11,104 nucleotides of DNA, taken from the NCBI GenBank assembly GCA_017450545.1, contig JAFSTL010000070.1, positions 1 through 11,104 of the forward strand. The letters are read 5' to 3'. Below the pieces are notes generated by a model. That model searched no databases and was not told where the DNA came from. It saw only the letters and a program-made list of their open reading frames with translations. The position numbers and the translations under genes are program-made. The first letter of the stretch is position 1; every line of letters begins with the position of its first letter. This DNA comes from Alphaproteobacteria bacterium (GTDB lineage Bacteria > Pseudomonadota > Alphaproteobacteria > RUG11792). Below are positions 6,647 to 11,104 of this stretch, piece by piece.

Positions 6647-6710
6647 AACCCCATTTTCACAATGTCTGCAAACCATAAGGTTCTAAACTTATCTATTCCA
6701 AAAATGGGTT
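6647..6710. repeat. Long-range inverted repeat in the rne leader region
   Basis: AACCCCATTTT (6647-6657) pairs with AAAATGGGTT (6701-6710), 10 pairs with one bulged base, enclosing 43 bases. Inside, AACC (6671-6674) and GGTT (6679-6682) form a small hairpin with loop ATAA. The element lies 34-97 bases upstream of the rne start codon, so it could shape the rne 5' leader if transcription begins further upstream. Functional meaning is inference. Confidence 0.35.
6672..6701 (-). promoter_or_regulatory. Weak promoter candidate for rne
   Basis: On the minus strand TTGGAA (complement of 6696-6701) and TATGGT (complement of 6672-6677) are 18 bp apart, each matching consensus at 4 of 6 positions. The 208-bp gap between ald and rne must carry the rne promoter unless rne is read from ald. 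This is the best spaced pair I found, but AT-rich DNA gives many such matches. Confidence 0.3.
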
Positions 6711-6821
6711 ACATAAAAATAACCACTTTCGAGCATATTTGCATTTTCTACAATAACTCTCGCACACAGGATACCATAAGTCATTGCCAATTGCGATAGA
6801 CTCCAGACTTGGAGACGGATA

Positions 6822-7928
6822 TCATTTTTCTAATGGAATCGCACTCACGCCTTGAGACGTCGCAACAGCCTCATTGACGATATTCCCTGCGCAAATATTC
6901 AGTCCGTTTCTGAGATGTATATCGCTTGCGAATGCTTGCTTATACCCTAAATTAGCCAATTTTTCGATAAAAGGATAAGTCGCATTATTTAAGGAAATTG
7001 TAGCAGTGCGCGCGTATGCTCCCGGCATATTCCCGACGCAATAATGTATGACCCCTTCGACTTCGTAGAAAGGATCCTCATGCGTCGTTGGGTGACTTGT
7101 TTCAAAGCAGCCGCCTTGGTCTATCGCGACATCAACCATAACACTGCCGGGCTTCATAGTTTTCATCATATCTCGGGAAATCAGCTTTGGAGTGGACGCT
7201 CCTGCAATCAGCGCAGCACCTATGACTATATCTGCTTCAGCTATATGCCTTGCAACATTATCTTGAGTTGAATAACAAGTTTTAACATGACCATCGAACA
7301 TTGAAGAAATACGATTTAAAACTTTGGGACAATTATCAAACACAGTGACATCTGCTCCAATCCCACTAGCAATAAGAGCTGCATTCGTTCCAACGTTACC
7401 TCCGCCTAAGATTAAAACTTTTCCAGGAAGAACCCCGGGAACACCACATGGTAATATACCTGAACCTCCGAAGTGTTTTTGAAGTAAATTTGTTGCAATA
7501 AACATAGACATTCGACCAGCCAAAGTACTCATAGGTGCAAGAAGAGGCAAGCCACCGTATTTGTCTGTCACCGTTTCATACGCAATGCAAATTGCGCCAC
7601 TTTTGATAAGAGCCTTTGTTAACTCAACGTTAGGAGCAAGATGCAAATATGTGAACAAAATCTGTTCAGAACGAATATGTTGGTATTCCGACGACAACGG
7701 TTCCTTAACTTTAACAATAAGCTCTGAACTTTGCCAAACTTCATCAGCACCCTCAACGACAATCGCACCCGCCCTCAGATATTCCTCATTACAAAATCCA
7801 GAACCAACGCCGGCATTTCGCTCGACGAAAACTTCATGCCCCTGTGCAACCAAGCTAGACACAAACGCAGGAATCACACCAACTCTATGCTCGCCAACCT
7901 TAATCTCTTTGACGACACCAATTTTCAT
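6822..7928 (-). CDS. ald: Alanine dehydrogenase (NAD-dependent)
   Basis: 368 aa from ATG 7928, the usual family length of about 370. It interconverts L-alanine and pyruvate + ammonia with NAD/NADH in the cytosol. The residues known from the Mycobacterium tuberculosis enzyme are at the same numbers: R15, K75 (V-K-V-K-E-P) and H96 (Y-L-H-L) bind the substrate, and D270 (V-A-I-D-Q-G-G) is catalytic. The Rossmann motif G-G-G-N-V-G is at 175-180, and D198 at the end of the next strand fits NAD rather than NADP specificity. No truncation or frameshift. It is transcribed divergently from the zinc-ribbon/rnhA/tmk operon, apparently from its own promoter. In a bacterium living on host amino acids, alanine deamination could feed pyruvate and hence the TCA cycle; that role is inference. 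Confidence 0.95.
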   Translation of the reverse strand: MKIGVVKEIKVGEHRVGVIPAFVSSLVAQGHEVFVERNAGVGSGFCNEEYLRAGAIVVEGADEVWQSSELIVKVKEPLSSEYQHIRSEQILFTYLHLAPNVELTKALIKSGAICIAYETVTDKYGGLPLLAPMSTLAGRMSMFIATNLLQKHFGGSGILPCGVPGVLPGKVLILGGGNVGTNAALIASGIGADVTVFDNCPKVLNRISSMFDGHVKTCYSTQDNVARHIAEADIVIGAALIAGASTPKLISRDMMKTMKPGSVMVDVAIDQGGCFETSHPTTHEDPFYEVEGVIHYCVGNMPGAYARTATISLNNATYPFIEKLANLGYKQAFASDIHLRNGLNICAGNIVNEAVATSQGVSAIPLEK

Positions 7929-7937
7929 AATTTCATT

Positions 7938-7943
7938 CTCCTC
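7938..7943 (-). promoter_or_regulatory. Shine-Dalgarno that decides the ald start
   Basis: GAGGAG (minus strand, complement of 7938-7943) lies nine bases before ATG 7928. An earlier in-frame ATG at 7949 precedes this motif and would add seven residues absent from the family, so 7928 is preferred. Confidence 0.8.
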
Positions 7944-7960
7944 ACCCATTTCTTACTACC

Positions 7961-7990
7961 ATTCTAGCATGCTCCAGCACCCCATTGCAA
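7961..7990 (-). promoter_or_regulatory. Promoter of ald, extended -10 type
   Basis: On the minus strand TTGCAA (complement of 7985-7990), an 18-bp spacer and TAGAAT (complement of 7961-7966, 5 of 6 to consensus) are seen. TGC directly before the -10 gives the TGn extension. It lies 33 bp upstream of the ATG. A perfect TTGACA also occurs further upstream on this strand but is 31 bp from the -10, too far to be its partner. Confidence 0.6.
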
Positions 7991-8015
7991 GGTCGTTTGT
8001 CAATTTCTTAACGCA

Positions 8016-8034
8016 GATTTTTCCTTGAAAAATC
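8016..8034. repeat. Inverted repeat over the -35 of the zinc-ribbon/rnhA/tmk operon
   Basis: GATTTTTC (8016-8023) and GAAAAATC (8027-8034) are a perfect 8-bp inverted repeat with a three-base centre. Allowing a bulged A, it extends to GC/GC at 8013-8014 and 8035-8036. The right arm contains the TTGAAA -35 candidate. It has no T tract beyond it on either strand, so an operator is more likely than a terminator. Confidence 0.5.
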
Positions 8035-8054
8035 GCACGCAGGCGAGATATTCT
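8025..8054 (+). promoter_or_regulatory. Promoter candidate for the zinc-ribbon/rnhA/tmk operon
   Basis: TTGAAA (8025-8030, 5 of 6 to consensus), an 18-bp spacer and TATTCT (8049-8054, 4 of 6) lie 24 bp upstream of ATG 8079. Transcription would begin near 8061. Confidence 0.45.
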
Positions 8055-8079
8055 TGAGGCAGAGTAACGTATTGCCTCA
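8055..8079 (+). repeat. Inverted repeat abutting the first start codon of the operon
   Basis: TGAGGCA (8055-8061) pairs with TGCCTCA (8073-8079), a perfect 7-bp stem with an 11-base loop. The right arm ends on the A of ATG 8079, and the left arm holds the only GAGG near the start. If transcription begins at about 8061 the left arm is not in the mRNA and the repeat would act, if at all, as DNA. Confidence 0.45.
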
Positions 8080-8735
8080 TGGTGGCTATGAACGTAAAGT
8101 GCCCGTATTGTGAATGTAGTTATGAGCTGGGTGCTGACATACTAAAAGATCCTGTAGGCAACGAAAAATTGGGGTATGGCTGGTGGCTCCGTTGCTATCG
8201 TTGCAAGCGGAAATGGTGGCTACGAAATACCGTTGTAGAAGCGGAAATGAACACGCCAATAAAAGTCGATAAGACTGCGCAAATTCAGCGCATTTCAGCA
8301 TTTTCTCGAAAAAAGACAGTAAATACAAAGAAGCGAGGTATTAGGTGGTGGAAATATGTTATTTATGCAGTGTTAGTCACCGGAGCTGTGACGTGTTATT
8401 ATCAACGAACTATTTTTTATGATTTTCTGTTAAAAAAAGCACAACATTTATCGGAAAACGTTATCAGCAAAGTCGCCATGTCAGATGTCAAATATGACGT
8501 TAGTCCTGACAATATGTTAACTGTCACAGGAGATATATCGAACTATGATGAAAAAGTGATAGCAAAGGTTAATGGACTAAAAGTCACTGTTTTTGATAAC
8601 AAATCCGTTGTTATTTCTTGGAATAATGATTTTGACAATTTGCGAATTCTTCCACAACAAAAATCTCCATTTTCTGTCAATAAGCAATTGCCTGGAGATA
8701 TTAAGGATATAAGAGTTGAGGTTTCTGTTTACTAA
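8079..8735 (+). CDS. Zinc-ribbon, single-TM protein (MJ0042 / DUF3426-like)
   Basis: 218 aa from ATG 8079; ATG 8088 (215 aa, beginning M-N-V-K-C-P) is equally plausible because neither has a clear Shine-Dalgarno. The N-terminus has a zinc ribbon C8-P-Y-C11 ... C39-Y-R-C42, resembling the MJ0042 zinc-finger family but with a rather long spacer between the Cys pairs; an extra C13 is present. Trp-rich sequence follows (G-W-W-L-R-C, K-W-W-L-R), then a basic linker, one membrane helix at about 91-108 (Y-V-I-Y-A-V-L-V-T-G), and a C-terminal domain with the pattern of DUF3426 (V-T-G-D-I-S-N-Y, later L-P-Q-Q-K-S-P-F and I-R-V-E-V). Topology is probably ribbon in the cytosol and beta domain outside. 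Exact role is unknown for the family. It heads a compact operon with rnhA 11 bp downstream. Confidence 0.75.
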   Translation: MVAMNVKCPYCECSYELGADILKDPVGNEKLGYGWWLRCYRCKRKWWLRNTVVEAEMNTPIKVDKTAQIQRISAFSRKKTVNTKKRGIRWWKYVIYAVLVTGAVTCYYQRTIFYDFLLKKAQHLSENVISKVAMSDVKYDVSPDNMLTVTGDISNYDEKVIAKVNGLKVTVFDNKSVVISWNNDFDNLRILPQQKSPFSVNKQLPGDIKDIRVEVSVY

Positions 8736-8741
8736 GAGGGA
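8736..8741 (+). promoter_or_regulatory. Shine-Dalgarno of rnhA
   Basis: GAGGGA (8736-8741) begins directly after the stop of the zinc-ribbon gene and lies five bases before ATG 8747. It supports translation of rnhA from a shared transcript and fixes the extended N-terminus. Confidence 0.8.
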
Positions 8742-8746
8742 ATTTT

Positions 8747-9253
8747 ATGAATGATAATTTTGGAGTCCAAGATTTAGACTTTAACGAATTTTTAAAATAT
8801 TTGCAGCCTGGAGATAAAATAGAGATTTATACGGATGGCTCATGCCTTGGAAATCCAGGTCCTGGAGGATGGGCTGGAGTTTTTATTTTTCGTGACAAAC
8901 GCGCAAACATTTCAGGTTTTGAATTGGATACGACAAACAACCGCATGGAGTTAAGAGCAGCAATAGAATCTGTTAATCACGTACCAGATGGTGTTTTTGC
9001 AACAATATACACAGACAGTATATATGTCCGAAATGGAATTACTTCTTGGATAAAAATATGGAAAAAAAACAACTGGAAGTCTGCTTCAGGAAAACCTGTG
9101 AAAAACCAGGATCTTTGGATGGCGCTGGATGAGGCGGTGCAGGCAAAGAAGATAGACTGGATTTGGGTCAAAGGGCATGCCGATTGCGACAACAATAATA
9201 ATGCCGATTTCGTTGCACGAAGCGCAATCGTTAGTTCGTATATGAAGGAATAG
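8747..9253 (+). CDS. rnhA: Ribonuclease HI
   Basis: 168 aa. It cuts the RNA strand of RNA-DNA hybrids, removing R-loops and RNA primers. The complete active site is present with the same spacing as E. coli D10/E48/D70/H124/D134: D30 (I-Y-T-D-G-S), E68 (N-N-R-M-E-L-R), D90 (I-Y-T-D-S), H144 (V-K-G-H-A) and D154 (N-A-D-F-V-A-R). The basic handle region W-K-K-N-N-W-K-S-A-S-G-K-P-V-K-N-Q-D-L-W is also intact, at 105-124. The N-terminus is about 20 residues longer than in E. coli and begins with an acidic, Asn/Asp/Phe-rich stretch of unknown purpose. The Shine-Dalgarno at 8736 supports this long form. It is followed after 3 bp by tmk, so the two are probably translationally coupled. Confidence 0.95.
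   Translation: MNDNFGVQDLDFNEFLKYLQPGDKIEIYTDGSCLGNPGPGGWAGVFIFRDKRANISGFELDTTNNRMELRAAIESVNHVPDGVFATIYTDSIYVRNGITSWIKIWKKNNWKSASGKPVKNQDLWMALDEAVQAKKIDWIWVKGHADCDNNNNADFVARSAIVSSYMKE
9245..9249 (+). promoter_or_regulatory. Shine-Dalgarno of tmk inside rnhA
   Basis: AAGGA (9245-9249) sits in the last sense codons of rnhA, seven bases before ATG 9257. The rnhA stop (9251-9253) lies between them, a layout typical of translational coupling. Confidence 0.7.
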
Positions 9254-9256
9254 AGG

Positions 9257-9883
9257 ATGTTTATCACTCTTGAAGGAGGAGAAGGGACAGGAAAAAGTAC
9301 GCAAGCGCAACTGCTGAAGGATTATCTTGTCAGCGAGGGATATAGCGTTCTTTTGACGCGAGAACCCGGAGGAACTCGGTTGGGCGAGGAGATACGGCGC
9401 ATACTAATCACAGGTTCATCCGACAAAATGGGCGCGCTGTCAGAAGCGCTGATATACTGTGCCTTACGCGCAGAACACTGGGAGAAAAAGATAAAACCTG
9501 CGCTAGAAGAAGGACAGATAGTCATTTGCGACAGATTTCATGACTCATGTTTAGTGTATCAAGGGATTTGCAAAGGTGTTTCTACAGAACTTTTAAACAA
9601 GCTTTACATTGAAATTACACAAAATAGAAAACCGGATAGAACATACCTACTCGATTTACCACCGGAGATTGGAATCGAACGATCCTTGTCTCATGAAAAT
9701 TCAGAAACTCGCTTTGAAAAGATGGATATATCGTTTCACAAACAGGTTCGACAAGCGTTTTTAGATTTAGCCAATAAGGAAGAACAACGTTTCACTGTTA
9801 TTGACGGAAAACTTCCGGTTGAGCAAATTCAACAAATTATTAAGGCAGATTTAACTAATTTGCTCGGGCATTTCTCAGTATGA
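9257..9883 (+). CDS. tmk: Thymidylate (dTMP) kinase
   Basis: 208 aa, normal length. It phosphorylates dTMP to dTDP with ATP, an essential step of dTTP synthesis. The P-loop G-G-E-G-T-G-K-S-T is at 7-15. L-T-R-E-P-G-G-T at 33-40 is the family motif near the dTMP-binding site, R71-A-E-H is the next conserved block, and C-D-R-F-H-D-S (D92-R93) is the signature DR motif. The LID region at about 150-170 has R-F-E in place of the usual D-R-F-E/N-R-F-E. The start three bases after rnhA is secure. In many alphaproteobacteria tmk is followed by holB; here a secreted unknown follows instead. No sign of damage. Confidence 0.95.
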   Translation: MFITLEGGEGTGKSTQAQLLKDYLVSEGYSVLLTREPGGTRLGEEIRRILITGSSDKMGALSEALIYCALRAEHWEKKIKPALEEGQIVICDRFHDSCLVYQGICKGVSTELLNKLYIEITQNRKPDRTYLLDLPPEIGIERSLSHENSETRFEKMDISFHKQVRQAFLDLANKEEQRFTVIDGKLPVEQIQQIIKADLTNLLGHFSV

Positions 9884-9890
9884 TATCATA
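9879..9890. repeat. 12-bp perfect palindrome over the tmk stop codon
   Basis: TATGATATCATA is its own reverse complement. It contains the tmk TGA (9881-9883) and a TATGAT that matches the -10 consensus at 5 of 6 positions. It lies 39 bp before the GTG start at 9929, so it may be an operator or a -10 for the next gene. No good -35 is seen at 16-18 bp. Confidence 0.4.
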
Positions 9891-9915
9891 TAGATATGAG
9901 TAGTTTGAGTTTTTT

Positions 9916-9924
9916 AAGGAAAGG
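9916..9924 (+). promoter_or_regulatory. Shine-Dalgarno that selects the GTG start at 9929
   Basis: AAGGAAAGG (9916-9924) offers AAGGA at eight bases or AGG at four bases from GTG 9929. The upstream in-frame ATG at 9896 has no Shine-Dalgarno, and starting there would bury the signal peptide behind 11 extra residues. Confidence 0.75.
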
Positions 9925-9928
9925 TAAA

Positions 9929-10984
9929 GTGACGTATAAATTAAGAAAGAAGCATTTCGGGGTGATTTTAAATAATGTTATCCTGACCAGTATTTGTGCA
10001 ATACAGTGTGCTGATGCTGAGGTAAAATATTTGAGCATAAAGGATGCTATAAATCGATTTAACCAGGACAGTTGGCAAATTATTGCTAATAATAAGATAG
10101 TGGATGCTAAAAAGGGAACCTGGATAAAAGAAGAACTGTATAACGAATCAATTGTAAAAGTTATTGGAGAAGCGATAGGAAAGTGCGTAACAGGAACGGA
10201 AGAATTCGCAGATAAGGATGAAGGCGAAGCAGTAACGTTTGCAGTTACGCCGAAAGAGATCAACTATAGTGCTGAGAACTGGAATGCAGTTATCCTGTAT
10301 AATTATTTAAATGTTTTAAAGTGGCATTTTATAAAAAATGAAAGTTGTTCTTTGCCCGATATATTCAACGAAGTAAAAACAATAGTGTTAGGACATTATA
10401 AGTGGGAATACGCTATAGACGGTCTGGAAGGCAAGATAGACAAGGCTATCTGGGACATAAATGAGTATTCTCATGCACTGGATTTATATAATTGGATGCA
10501 AAGATTTGTGAAAATTGCGCATAATATTGTTGATTACGAATATCCAGATTTAGATAACTTCAATGATTCGCCGTATATAACCCCTATACTTGAATATAAA
10601 TCGGCTTCATACTACGGGCACACACAAGATTGGTATGAATGGGTAAAAGATTTTTATCGAAATGGAAACTTGTTGGAATTTATAAAAGCTGGAAGTCCTA
10701 TCGATATGAAACAAGAATTAATACCGTTAAAGGTGAGCGTCGAAGATAGAACATATTATATAAATAGATACTCCATAAGGTGGTCGTATGTAAATGAGAA
10801 GATATATAAAAAAGACTTTGTATATGACTTTTATAATATAAGTGATCATGTACTCGACGATGAAGAAAGGCGTAAACTGAGATATGGGAATACAGACGAG
10901 CAAAAAATGAATTTCTTAGTCAATGATATATCTGGCGAGATTATAGAAAAGATAAAACAGAAAGCATTGAAGATTTTCGAATAA
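9929..10984 (+). CDS. Secreted protein of unknown function
   Basis: 351 aa from GTG 9929. I do not recognise a family. Residues 1-30 form a Sec signal peptide: basic n-region (K-L-R-K-K-H), hydrophobic core at about 12-26 and A-D-A before Glu31. The mature protein is rich in Tyr, Trp, Asp, Asn, Lys and Ile, with several aromatic clusters (Y-N-W-M-Q-R-F, D-W-Y-E-W-V-K-D-F-Y, R-W-S-Y-V-N-E-K-I-Y). The C-terminus is helical and charged (E-I-I-E-K-I-K-Q-K-A-L-K-I-F-E). There is no HExxH, no Cys pair and no second membrane segment. The aromatic content and mixed strands suggest a folded globular domain rather than a disordered protein. It follows tmk by 45 bp and may be read from the same transcript or from a promoter near 9879. 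Together with the secreted peptidase at 1315 it looks like accessory, possibly host-directed, content. That role is inference. Confidence 0.75.
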   Translation: MTYKLRKKHFGVILNNVILTSICAIQCADAEVKYLSIKDAINRFNQDSWQIIANNKIVDAKKGTWIKEELYNESIVKVIGEAIGKCVTGTEEFADKDEGEAVTFAVTPKEINYSAENWNAVILYNYLNVLKWHFIKNESCSLPDIFNEVKTIVLGHYKWEYAIDGLEGKIDKAIWDINEYSHALDLYNWMQRFVKIAHNIVDYEYPDLDNFNDSPYITPILEYKSASYYGHTQDWYEWVKDFYRNGNLLEFIKAGSPIDMKQELIPLKVSVEDRTYYINRYSIRWSYVNEKIYKKDFVYDFYNISDHVLDDEERRKLRYGNTDEQKMNFLVNDISGEIIEKIKQKALKIFE

Positions 10985-10997
10985 GCACATAAGTATA

Positions 10998-11104
10998 CTA
11001 CCTATTATGCGTTATAGCCAAGCACACTTTATTGTCATGTTTTGCTATATTTTTTGCAATGTCCATAACCAGTTTAGAGGTCTTTTGGTCAAGAGAAGCC
11101 GTAA
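10998..11104 (-). CDS. ABC transporter ATP-binding protein, C-terminal fragment, apparently truncated
   Basis: Only the last 34 codons are in the window, with the stop at 10998-11000. They read T-A-S-L-D-Q-K-T-S-K-L-V-M-D-I-A-K, then a short Lys-rich stretch, then V-C-L-A-I-T-H-N-R. This is the D-loop (S-L-D) to H-loop (T-H) part of an ABC ATPase. The wording T-A-S-L-D-Q-K-T and I-T-H-N most resembles the COG1101-type ATPase that works with a YtsA/BMP-like substrate-binding protein and a permease. Normally 30-40 more residues follow the H-loop, but here the stop comes two residues after the His. Neither of the other two frames downstream restores a plausible end, so the C-terminus is missing, not frameshifted. 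Whether the gene is still functional cannot be judged from this window. Confidence 0.65.
   Translation of the reverse strand, partial: TASLDQKTSKLVMDIAKNIAKHDNKVCLAITHNR

Noticed and set aside
6801..6814. Possible ald terminator CTCCA/TGGAG
   Set aside because: The stem is only five base pairs and no T tract follows on the minus strand. I see no convincing ald terminator.
7561..8028. 155-codon + strand frame over the start of ald
   Set aside because: It is antisense to conserved ald codons and runs through the ald promoter. Translation is Ser/Thr/Cys-rich shadow sequence.
10964..10997. A frameshifted continuation of the ABC ATPase C-terminus
   Set aside because: Reading both alternative minus-strand frames past 11001 gives nothing like the expected Gly-x-Arg / Gly-Lys-Ile ending, so a simple frameshift does not explain the early stop.
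10985..11104. A tRNA or small RNA at the right edge
   Set aside because: No cloverleaf or T-loop sequence is present; the ABC ATPase reading explains the region.

Overview
The window reads as chromosomal DNA of an AT-rich, probably host-associated alphaproteobacterium; a Holosporales- or Rickettsiales-like organism is my best guess. The basis is an alphaproteobacterial-style RNase E (acidic insert in the S1 region, Zn-link, disordered tail), a BepA-like M48 protease beside rne, a zinc-ribbon/membrane-anchor protein, and several Sec-exported proteins that resemble no common free-living family. This placement is inference: there is no rRNA or other phylogenetic marker here. No tRNA, rRNA, CRISPR array, insertion sequence or phage gene is visible.

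Layout. 1-1097 (+): 3' part of a gene for a low-complexity protein built of 25-residue (75-bp) tandem repeats with a 375-bp higher-order period, followed by a terminator hairpin. 1315-2865 (+): a secreted 516-aa HExxH zinc metallopeptidase, tentatively M3-like. It converges on 2899-4248 (-), an exported M48 protease with a TPR-like C-terminal half (BepA/YfgC type), and the two share a bidirectional terminator. 4358-6613 (-): RNase E/G (rne). 6822-7928 (-): alanine dehydrogenase (ald). A 150-bp divergent control region follows. 8079-9883 (+): a tight operon of a zinc-ribbon membrane protein, ribonuclease HI (rnhA) and thymidylate kinase (tmk). 9929-10984 (+): a secreted protein of unknown function. 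10998-11104 (-): the last 34 codons of an ABC-transporter ATPase, which stops right after the H-loop and so appears truncated.

How the genes relate. The housekeeping core covers RNA decay (rne), R-loop/RNA primer removal (rnhA), dTTP synthesis (tmk), alanine/pyruvate metabolism (ald) and envelope quality control (M48). Around it sit three accessory genes whose products look exported or low-complexity: the repeat protein, the M3-like peptidase and the 351-aa unknown. These are the likeliest host-interaction or envelope factors. Several starts were moved from the longest open frame to an internal codon with a proper Shine-Dalgarno. For the two secreted unknowns this creates clean signal peptides with GTG starts.
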